From: Phaeosaccion multiseriatum
Taxonomy: Eukaryota; Ochrophyta, other classes
Direction: 5' to 3'
Assembly (NCBI GenBank): GCA_965112735.1
Contig: OZ218965.1
Span: 682,001-746,000 of the forward strand
DNA length: 64,000 bases
Shown: in pieces, positions 12,001 through 20,325 of the stretch
Layout: each line of letters opens with the position of its first letter
Position numbering within the stretch: position 1 is the stretch's first letter
Notes under the pieces: generated by a model
Told to the model about the DNA's origin: nothing
The model's database searches: none
What the model saw: only the letters and a program-made list of their open reading frames with translations
Program-made: the position numbers and the translations under genes

Positions 12001-15000
12001 TCTTTGGACATGCTGAGCGAGGGAGGCAGATTCGTCGAGATTGGGAAGCGAGGCGTGTGGAGTCACGAGCAGATGCGCACCGCCCGGCCCGATGTGGCAT
12101 ACAATCTCGTCGCTGTGGACACCATCATCAGCTCTGACCTCTCGGCAGGTGAGCCAGGCTGGATCAGTGATGGGCTGCAGCGCATTGCGGAAGCGTGTAT
12201 GTCTGGGGCTACGCAGCCATTGCCCGTCACGCCCTTCGACATACGAGGCGAGACCCCCAAGGCCATGGTGTTTATGATGGAAGCGCGGCACATCGGCAAG
12301 ATAGTGCTCACCAATCCCCCGTACGGTGTGCCAGTCGTGTCGGATGGCACGTACGTCATCAGCGGCGGTCTGGGGGCTCTCGGCCTCGTGACGGCTCAGC
12401 ACCTCGCGTCGAGGGGCGCTCGTCACCTGGTGCTGCTGTCGAGGAGTGGGAAGGTCGCCGAGAGCATGACCGAGCAGTGGGAGCAGCTTCAGAAGACGTC
12501 GCTGTTGACCATACATGCTCCAACTTGTGATGTCGCTGACGCCAAGGCCCTTCGGACTTGCCTAGGAGGTGTGCTGCCTCTGCTGCCCCCCGTACGCGGT
12601 GTGGTGCATGCCGCCGGGGTGCTGGATGATAAGCTGCTGGGAGAGCAAACGGTGGAGAGCGTGACGAACGTGTTCCGACCCAAGGTGCAGGGGGCGATAA
12701 ACTTGCACGAGCTTTCTTTGGCTTGGGCGAAGGAGGACGGGCGCACTCCTGGCCTTGACTTTTTCTTTTGCTTCACATCAATGGCCGGAGTACTGGGCAA
12801 CGCTGGACAGGCCAACTACGCTGCGGCGAATGCGGCTGTGGATGGGCTGATGCGGCACAGGCGACGCCTCGGGCTCGCAGGGATGTCATTGCAGTGGGGG
12901 CCGTGGGCTGATGTGGGTATGGCAGCCCAGCTTGACGTGGTTCAAAAGCAGTTGGAGTTAGCGGGTGTGGGCACGGTGTCAGCTGAGCTGGGCATGGCTG
13001 CCTTAGATGCCGCTGCGATGTCGTCAACGTCTTTGGGCGATGTGACTGTTCTGCCTGGCATGGACTGGGTCAAGTTTGCAGACAGCCTGGGGTTGTCCCA
13101 CAGTCCGCCGCTACTATCAGGGCTAGTCTCAGCAGCCGCAGCAGGCTCGTCGAGCAACACCGAAGTCAACAAAGAAGTGCGTGAGGAGCTGTTGGGACTG
13201 TCCCCAGGAGACCGAACACACGTGGTGAGCCTTGCGGTGATGGATATCGCCAAGGACCTGATCGGGGAGAACGGCGAAGGGCTGAAAGACACCACTCCTC
13301 TGATGGAGGCAGGCCTCGATTCCTTGGCAACGGTGGAGATGCGCGGTCGACTGCAGGCTCGCTTTGGGGTGAATGTGACTAGCGATGTACTCTTCTCGTA
13401 TCCAACGGTAGCGGCGCTCGCGGCGTGGATCGAAGAGGAAGTGCTTAGTGAGGCGATAGCGCCTCACGAAGTTACAGGACGGAATGGCGGGAAAGAAGAT
13501 GAAGCACAGCCGCTAGTCTATGCTGAGCTCGAGGACGATCAGTCTCTCCACCAGGCACAAGGAGAGCAGCGCCGCCGTCGTGGGCTGGCAGTGGTGGGCA
13601 TGGCTTGTCGCTTCCCGGGGGGAGTGACCGACCCTGGCGAGTTCTGGGGGAATGTTGTTGATGGAGTGGACTGTGCCACTCGGCTCTCCTTCGAGGGGTG
13701 GGGCGAGGAAACCGCAGGGCTGCACGCGGGCTTACTGGATGACGTCGAAAGCTTTGACAATGTACTCTTTGGCATTTCGTCCCGCGAGGCCAGCACCATG
13801 GACCCGAATCAGCGGTTGATGCTCCAAGTAGCGTACGAAGCACTTGTAGAGGCGGGCTTTGCAGGCTTTGCGCAAGGTGACGCCGAAGCAGAAGAGCATG
13901 GCGGCAAAGGACAGAGCAAGTATGCCATGAAGGGCTCAGACACGGGCGTCTTCATCGGTCTATCCGGCAGTGACTGGGCGACAATGCAGACAGACAGCGG
14001 AGAGAGGCCCGATGCGTACACCCTTGGAGGAACGAGTGCTTCTCTGGTGGCCGGACGCATCAGCAATCGGCTTGGACTCATGGGGCCAAGCTTTACGCTG
14101 GACACTGCGTGCTCGAGCTCACTTGTTGCGCTGGAGGCTGCGTGCGACAAGCTCAGACTGGGCAAATGCAAGACAGCCGTAGTCGGAGGAGTCAATTTGC
14201 TGCTCCATCCCCGATCCTTTGGCACCCTCCGAAAGGCCGGTCTGCTCTCTAAGAAAGGGTAAGAGTAGGGGACGGCTGCATCTTATGTGTTGCAAAAGAT
14301 TGCTTTATTGCTTGGGTCGCTCCTCTAACTCATTGTCATCGCTTCCTTCCTCCTGTCTTGCTCCTATCCATCTCAGTCGCACGGCCTCCTTTGCCGCCGG
14401 AGCCGATGGTTATGTCCGAGCGGAAGGCTGCGGAGCTGTGGTGCTGAAGCGCCTCTCGGACGCGGAAGCGGACCATGACAACATTCTGGCGGTCATTGAA
14501 GGATGCGCAGTCAACCACAACGGGCAAAGCGCGCAGATGACTGCCCCCAAGGGCGTGGCGCAGCGAGAGGTCATGCGCAGGGCGTTGAGAGACGCAAATC
14601 GCCGCGCCTGTGAAGTGGGATACGTGGAGGCACACGGGACGGGCACGGTGTTGGGCGACAGCATTGAGATGAGCGCTTTGCATGGGGTCTACCAGGAGGA
14701 GGAGCAATGGGGCGCTGACAAAAAGGGGGGTGACGAAAGGGGGGTGTATCCGCTTCGCGTGGGTGCGGTGAAGACCAGCCTGGGACATATGGAGGGTGCA
14801 TCGGGACTGGGGCAGCTCATTAAGGCTATCTTGGTCCTTCAGCACCAGCAGACACCGCCCAACCTGCATGGAGAGCACTTGTCCCCAGAGCTCGGCTACA
14901 TTGAGGAGTCGCGCCTCGCCCTCTGCTCGGAGCTCAGCGCTTGGAAGGCTCCTGTGGACCTGAAGGGGGATAGTAGCAGCAGTAGCGAGGAGGGGGGGGG

Positions 15001-15314
15001 GGCGCGAGCTGGTGCAGGCACGCTCATCGCAGCGGTGCACTCCTATGGCGTGGGCGGAACCAATGCTCACGTAATCTTGAGTAATTGGGGCGCAGCGGCG
15101 TTGCCGAGGGGGATAGGGCGTGAAGGCAGAGCTGAAGAGAAGGAGACTGCAGGGCCTCCATTGGTTTTGAAGTTCTCCGCTCGCTACCAGCCAAAGAACC
15201 CCACGCAAAGCGTCCGAAGGGTGATCGGGATCGAAGAAGACGTGCACGAGAAGGCAGTTCAAGCTTGCCTGGAGATCGCAGCTCTTTTCCAGCGGGAGAG
15301 GCAACAGGAGCAGG

Positions 15315-15346
<32 letters not shown>

Positions 15347-18283
15347 CGGATGAGAGAGAGGAGGGCTGTCTGTCTTCAGGAGGAGGCGGACCTCGAGGCC
15401 CAGCTCCAAGCTGTTGGCGCTGAGACGAACATCAGCAGCACTACCTCCTTCATGGAGCTGGGCATGGACTCCCTGGCCGTTGTGCAGCTGGTTAATACGC
15501 TGCAGGAGCAGTTTGAGCTGCAGGAGGAGCTGCCCCTTGCAGAGGTGCTTCAGAACCCTACACCAGAGGGCATCGCCGCACTAGTTGTGGAGCAGAGACA
15601 ACAAGGTCTTACTGGTGGGGGGGAAGGAGAGCACAACTACTGCAGCAGCGTGCCTGCTCACGAGAAGACGGAGGAGGAGGAGCCGCTGATGTGCACGAAG
15701 ATGATGTCTTCTGTGGTATTCAAGGTGACGCAAGTGGTGCTCATTGCGGTGCTCTTGGCGCATGTCTTCGCTTGCATGATCCTGCCCTACCGCTACCTCC
15801 GCTGGCTCAAGACTGACTCCGGCATCGAGACTTCGGTGTGGGTGGGGAAGGACTTGAGTCAATTCGCCGATCCGGAGTCCTCTTACGCCTCTCCAGGTGG
15901 AGTTGTGGGTTGGGGGCCTCTGGTCTCTTTCAGTATTGTCCTGTGGTTTCTGACGTACTCCGCTTCCATCGTGTGCGTCAAGTGGCTTGTCGTGGGGACG
16001 TACTTTGAGGCGACCATTCCAATTCATGCATCGTACTATCATCGCTGGTGGTACGTGAATGCGTGTATCAAAGTGTGGCAAGTGGGTGGCGGCTTTCTTA
16101 CCCTCGGCACACCCGGCATCACTTTGTTCTACAAGCTGCTGGGTGCCGACGTCTCCTGGCGCTGCTCCATTTCCACCTTTCTGCGAGAGTTTGACCTCAT
16201 CACGATTGGAGCCGGCGCTTCGGTGACTGGCGCGCTGTACCCTCGGTGCTTCACACCGTCAAGCATGGTTTTTCGCCGTATTGTTGTGGGGGCTGGCGCA
16301 GAGGTGGAGTCAGGGGCTGTGGTGTACGGCGGGGTGACGGTGGGTGAGGGCACCCGCATCGCTCGCGTATCCGTCGTCGCCCCGATGACTCGCATTCCTG
16401 CTGGCGATGGCGTGTGGGAGGGAAACCCAGCTCGTCGGAGGGCACAGCAGAGCTGCAGGAGCGAGGAGCGCGACGGAGGAGCTGCTGTTGTGGTCGACGC
16501 TGACAGAGAACTAGAAGGAAGCACCGAACGAGTCAGCTACAGAGGCGGATCAGCAGAAGATGCTGTCGCGCTTCTGCAAGGCTTGGCACGTATGGGGCTG
16601 ATTCTTGCCTCGGTCATGCTCACGGCCTTTTTTAGCTGGATGCCCGCCGTTGCGTACACCTTCCTTGGTGTGTCAAGAGACTTTCGATACGCAGGAGTCA
16701 TGAGCACTGTGTTGAGGGTGTACGGGGCCCTCCTGACCCTTGCCCTGTACCTGGTCCTGCTCAAGTGGGTCATTGCGCCGAGCTGCTTCCTTCGACCCGG
16801 CGTGTACACTGACAACTTCTGGACGGCTCTCCGTCGATGGTACCTCGGCAAGCTTCACAGCCAAGTGGCGGGCTATGTTCTTGTCTTCGCCCGCTGGCGC
16901 CTGTTCGACTGGTGGGGCAAGGCTCTGGGTGTGCGCATGGGAAGGGGGGCTATCAACTCGGGTGATGGCCTGTACAATCCCGAAACGGCCCACCTCATTA
17001 CGTTTGGTAAGACAGGAGGACAGAGCCCGGTTGGGGAGTGTGTGTAGGCGGTTAGGGGGGTGGGCTTGTTGGTACTACCCTACCCTCTATTTGTGGTGAT
17101 GACTCGGAGCGAGGCTGGACCGAATGCTGGTACGATGCTGCGTCGTCTTCGTTCTCTTGTCCCTTCTAAACGCCCTGACTTGTCTTGTACCACCGCCTAC
17201 TCCACAGGGAATGGTGCCTTTTCGTCGTATGCTGAACTTGCCACGGATGAGCCGCTGAGGGCCACTGCCAACATCCCTGTGGGGGCAAGACGGGTGCGAG
17301 GGACCTGCACCGTTGGGGACGGAGCGTTCCTCGGGTTTAGGTCCATCATGGAGCCTGGTGCTGCCATTCCTGCTCAGTCACATGTTGAAATGTTCACGGC
17401 TGTAGCACCTGAGGACACGGTCGTGTCAATATCCTGGGGGCGGGGAGCAGTGGGTGCAGGGGGAGAGGATGCGGCCATACTCACCGCAGGAGACGTTCAG
17501 CGCTCGGCCGCCTTTGTTGCCAGAGAGATTTGGGGCACGGTGCTGTGGCTGGCAGCCCATTTTGGGAGTCTGTTGGTGGTGGTGGAGATTGGGAGGCTTT
17601 TAAACCAAAGCGTGGCAGAGGAGCGGGGCATGAGCTTCGAGGCCATGCTGCCCCTGTACGGGGCCGTGTGCGGGTGTGCAGGAGCCCTTACCCTCACCCT
17701 TCTCATGGTGGCTTCGAAATGGCTGCTTGTCGGCGACTTCAGCCGAGGCGCGGACCCAAACACCGGGGCGTGTATGTCCTCCCAGGATATCTATCGGAGC
17801 GCACGAACGCAATACTTCCGTCTTTTGACCAGGCTGCGCCATTTCTTCCTGCGGTACATTCTGTCGCCTTTGTTCTGCGGTACATGGCTGTACAATATGT
17901 ACATTCGAGCGTCGAGCTCGCGGCCGAAGGACATCTCACTAGAGGCACTGGTGTTGGCCGCCGATGTGTTTGACTTTGACTTTCTCACCTTGGAGGCGGG
18001 TGCCATACTTGACATGGGTAGTGAAGTCATGTGTCACGTGCTTCGCCCAAGAGCGGGTAGTGCTGCTGGGGAAGACAGCACTACCGGGCTGCTGGTCATG
18101 TCCCCCTTTAGAGTGGAGGCAGGGGCAGTACTTCACCCCCACGCCTTTGTCACCCACGGCACGGTCGGCAGTAGGGCCGAGCTCTTCGCCTACAGTCCGC
18201 CTCTCATGGGGCAGAGGCTCCGGGACGGAGGCAGGTATGGCGGCCGCGGAGTGCCTGGCTTGATTAAAAGCAACTGGTTGTGA
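1..18283 (+). CDS. Giant modular type I polyketide synthase with membrane beta-helix terminal region (5' partial)
   Basis: Exons: 1-4457, 4589-8878, 9033-14258, 14377-17006, 17208-18283 (TGA at 18281-18283). Introns are 131, 154, 118 and 201 bp, all GT-AG. The exons sum to 17679 nt, that is 5892 residues in one frame. The frame is open at base 1, so the gene continues to the left. Seen domains in order: end of an AT linker, DH, ER, KR, ACP; KS, AT, KR, ACP; KS, DH, ER, KR, ACP; KS, ACP; then about 860 residues with six predicted membrane segments and three beta-helix lobes. All three KS domains keep the TACSSS cysteine and the EAHGTGT and GH(L/M)EGA histidines. The AT has GHSLGE and the malonyl-type HAFH. 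ACPs have G(L/M)DS. No thioesterase or terminal reductase is visible. Family knowledge: such enzymes extend acyl chains with malonyl units. The product is unknown. A bacterial contaminant is unlikely because of the spliceosomal introns. Confidence 0.95.
140..3750 (+). other. PKS module 1 (partial): DH-ER-KR-ACP, fully reducing
   Basis: The window opens in the post-AT linker (YPTRRSFPWY motif), so an upstream KS-AT is expected outside. DH is at about 140-1005, with the first motif H-x3-N-x4-P (DHAINNVVIIPG, Asn where Gly is usual) and the second motif LHPAVLDNATH. A structural linker follows. ER is at about 1657-2635, with LNFRDVL and the NADPH loop ASGGVGLAAVQYA. KR is at about 2665-3400, with SGGLGALG, the LDD motif of B-type ketoreductases, and catalytic Ser/Tyr in FTSMAG and QANYAAAN. 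ACP is at about 3480-3750, with EAGLDSLS. By family rules this module would leave a saturated methylene unit. Confidence 0.9.
3835..8195 (+). other. PKS module 2: KS-AT-KR-ACP, ketoreducing only
   Basis: KS spans 3835-5215 and is interrupted by the intron 4458-4588. AT is at about 5280-6290: GQGSQ, then active-site GHSLGE, then HAFHSP, which in characterised ATs goes with malonyl-CoA. The post-AT linker FPTRKAFPWY is followed directly by a KR region (about 7080-7800, SGGLGGLG, Tyr in QGAYAGAN) with no DH or ER between. The KR lacks the LDD motif seen in the other two KRs. ACP is at about 7915-8195, with EAGLDSMA. The expected outcome is a retained hydroxyl. This is the only AT visible in the window. 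Confidence 0.9.
8257..13440 (+). other. PKS module 3: KS-DH-ER-KR-ACP with no AT
   Basis: KS spans 8257-9660, interrupted by the intron 8879-9032, and has TACSSS preceded by Gln rather than the usual Asp. About 30 residues after the KS end comes the post-AT linker motif YPTRRAFRWF and then the DH (about 9830-10690), so the AT is missing but its downstream linker remains. ER is at about 11338-12315 (LNFRDVL, ASGGVGLAAVQ). KR is at about 12342-13085 (LDD present, QANYAAAN). ACP is at about 13170-13440 (EAGLDSLA). Long stretches are almost identical to module 1 at nucleotide level. It is presumed fully reducing, and would need malonyl loading from another AT. Confidence 0.9.
13575..15600 (+). 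other. PKS module 4: KS-ACP with no AT and no reductive domains
   Basis: KS spans 13575-15085 with the intron 14259-14376. Catalytic Cys (DTACSSS) and both His (EAHGTGT, TSLGHMEGA) are present, so it looks active rather than a KS0. A poly-Gln linker (15310-15348, CAG repeats) leads to an ACP at about 15370-15600 with ELGMDSLAVV. There is no AT, KR or DH. It could perform a last, unreduced condensation or act as a transfer gate that hands the chain to the membrane region that follows. Which of the two cannot be told from sequence. Confidence 0.85.
15690..18280 (+). other. PKS C-terminal membrane/beta-helix region, poly-lysine-synthetase (Pls) terminal-domain type
   Basis: After the last ACP come about six hydrophobic segments in three pairs (around 15705-15800, 15905-16020, 16565-16670, 16700-16790, 17520-17590, 17640-17730). 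Each pair is followed by a soluble lobe rich in hexapeptide-like Gly/Ala/Val turns (about 16130-16440, 16920-17420 across an intron, 17930-18230). Typical pieces are YYHRWW, FYKLLGAD, VVGAGAEVESGAVVYGG and the end of lobe 1, WEGNPARR. Established knowledge: bacterial epsilon-poly-L-lysine synthetase ends in six membrane helices enclosing three tandem soluble domains (TIGR02353 family) and lacks a thioesterase. The same plan here, fused to a PKS, suggests chain release, transfer or oligomerisation at a membrane. The assignment rests on pattern recognition, not a search. Confidence 0.75.
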
Positions 18284-18587
18284 GGCTGTGAGGCTGCTGG
18301 AGAAGCTTGACGAGTCTCTCATTTATAGAGTAAAGACTTGGAGAGACGCAGTACGAGGTCTCAGACTTTCTCGTGTAGTTTCGTCTCCTCACTTGCGCAG
18401 AGCCATGTCCATACGACAGTAAAAAGTAGTGTGAAGACAGCACCAGTGACGGAAAGGACAGCCGTACTATGTCCACGATTCGCCCCTGCACGTGACATGG
18501 GCGCCTCCCACCTCAAACCATTTCACTGGACAGTAGTACTTACCTAAGAGAAGGAGAGGAAGAAATAATGATTACTTTGTTCCTACA

Positions 18588-18975
18588 TTCCTTGCTTGCT
18601 TGCTTGCTTGCTTCCTTCCTTCCTTCCTTCCTTCCTTCCTTCCTTCCTTCCTTCCTTCCTTCCTTCCTTCCTTCCTTCTTTCCTTACTTACTTCCTTCCT
18701 TCCTTCCTTCCTTTTTCCTTTCTCCCTTTCTTCCTTGCTTGCTTCCTTCCTTGCTTCCTTCCTTCCATCCTTCCTTCCATCCTCCTTTTCGTGCTTGCTT
18801 CCTTCCATCCTTCTTCAAATCCTTCCTTTCCTTGCTTCCTTCCTTCCTTCCTTCCTTCCTTCCTTCCTTCCTTCCATCCTTCCTTCCTTCTTTCCTCCCT
18901 TACTTCCTTCCATCCACTAAGCCTCCTTTCCTTACTTGCTTCATAGCCGCAAAGCTTGATTCCTTCCATCCTTCT
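18588..18975. repeat. (CTTC)n / (CTTG)n imperfect tetranucleotide microsatellite
   Basis: About 390 bp of CTTC units with interspersed CTTG and CATC variants. All three forward frames and the reverse frames are open through it, giving spurious Phe/Leu/Pro/Ser-rich or Lys/Glu/Gly/Arg-rich proteins. No coding call is justified. Confidence 0.95.
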
Positions 18976-19056
18976 GCAATTTTTTTTTCCTTGCTTGCTT
19001 CATAGCTGCAACACTGCCATCGTCTGCCATCGCGAGCGCTATATTCGGCACCACCA

Positions 19057-19107
19057 CCTCCTCCTCCTCCTCCTCCTCCTCCTCCTCCTCCTCCTCCTCC
19101 TCCTCCT
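19057..19107. repeat. (CTC)n trinucleotide microsatellite
   Basis: About 17 uninterrupted CTC units in the intergenic region downstream of the PKS gene. Confidence 0.95.
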
Positions 19108-19409
19108 GTGGGCCCACTTGTTGGGCAATGTTCTTGTTGGTAATCCTTGCCATTACCTCTCTCAAGTTACGCTAGTCCAAGAAAGGGGGAAAAAAAAGCA
19201 CCACGTGTGTGTGCCTCCGGCGCTGGTCTGGCCTCGGCCCAGGCAATACACCCGGCCGTCTGCTGAGCAGCTTTGTGGGGGCAGTGCTTCGAGGGAGTCC
19301 CTCCTTCCATGCGCAAAGCTCGCTTGGGTGTCTCTGGGCCTTCCCCTCCTCCAGCGAGGTCACAAGTCTGGCTCTCTGCCGTGCACTGCTGCACTGATCA
19401 GACTCTCCG

Positions 19410-19760
19410 TCACCCTCTCCTCTCCGCCCTCTCGTCCCTGTATGCCGCTCTGCGCATGACACGCTTCAACGCCTCGAGGGAGAGCTTGTCGCGTGGCTGC
19501 CTCGCCATGCATGGCTGGTATCTCTTGAGCATCTCCAGCTCCATCTCCTGGACTGTTTCGTACTGCGTGCCTGCGGGCACGTGTACCGCGAGCGTGCGCA
19601 GGAGAGTGCTCCATCTCTGGTACGTGTTTGGCCAATGGAGCCAGCCGGCCGGCCGGTTGTCCCGCAGCCAGCCAGCAAGCGCTGCGCGCAAGCCAGCTCC
19701 GGAAAGTTCTCCTCCGCATCCTCCAGTCTCTGCCGCGCGCCTCGTCTGGGCTCTAGAAGC
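19410..19760 (-). pseudogene. Possible degenerate coding remnant, unknown
   Basis: On the minus strand, 19640 down to a TGA at 19410 encodes about 75 residues with coding-like composition. GC-rich third positions dominate, and the peptide is amphipathic with segments such as YETVQEMELEMLKRYQ and KLSLEALKRVMRR. Just upstream (about 19750-19680) a different frame also looks coding (RQRLEDAEENFPELA). The two frames meet at a CCGGCCGGCCGG palindrome at about 19640-19658. That fits a frameshifted relic or an unrecognised short intron. I do not recognise a family and find no convincing start. Confidence 0.3.
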
Positions 19761-19954
19761 CAACAAGTGATACCTGCTACTCGATGCCCACCGCTGCGCC
19801 AGCCGACCTGCTACCTTCGGCCCCTCACATGGTTCTGAGGCGACCCTGGTTCCTGGTTCTGGTCGGCGCCAGCCTTTCGGCCAGGCAGGTTCCAGGTTCT
19901 GGGGGAAAGCCATGCCAAGGTTGGTTCGCTCTGGGCTGGCCTGTCCATGTCAGG

Positions 19955-20095
19955 GGCCGACTACCTACTACCGCCGGCGTCAGCCAACGTGCTACCTGCT
20001 ACCGGCGGTACCAGCCGGCTTGCTACCTGCTACCGCCGACGTCAGTTGGCCTTTACCTGCTACCGGCCGACCGGCCGGCCGGCCAACCATCAGCT
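19955..20095. repeat. ACCTGCTAC / CCGGC-rich repeat cluster
   Basis: Four or five near-copies of CTACCTGCTACCG(C/G) spaced 20-35 bp apart, with GACGTCAG-like boxes between. It ends in a run of CCGGCCG palindromes at 20070-20092. A related ACCTGCTAC piece lies at 19772-19781 and again near 19806. The function is unknown. It could be a repeat relic or a cluster of upstream regulatory sites for the gene that starts at 20326. Confidence 0.5.
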
Positions 20096-20325
20096 GCCAC
20101 CGCCCCCCCCCAGTAGTTGACGATATCGATCCTATTAAGTCAATAATTATCCCCTGAGAACTGGAACTGGAACTGAAACTGGCACGCCCCTCCTCGCCAT
20201 TGCTCCTCGCCTTTGGCAAACAGCGCACAGCACAGAGCGCCGTGTAAGGTCTATTGAATGGAGTTGAGGGGAGTACAGTAGAAGGGAGAGAGAGAGCTAT
20301 CGACTAAGTGGAGCAGCTGCAGATC

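Larger units (their letters stand above)
18284..20325. other. Intergenic region, repeat-rich
   Basis: It lies between the PKS stop and the start of the SAM/hydrolase gene. It holds a long CTTC-type microsatellite, a CTC microsatellite, a possible degenerate coding remnant on the minus strand and a cluster of ACCTGCTAC repeats (listed separately). The first 260 bp after the PKS stop probably include its 3' UTR. I see no tRNA or other structured RNA. Confidence 0.6.

Noticed and set aside
1-18283. Bacterial contamination or recent transfer of a complete bacterial PKS
   Set aside because: Four GT-AG introns, three at homologous KS positions, and host-like composition argue for a resident eukaryotic gene.
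18568-19005. 145-codon frame rich in Phe/Leu/Pro/Ser
   Set aside because: It is pure CTTC microsatellite; every frame is open and nothing outside the repeat supports coding.
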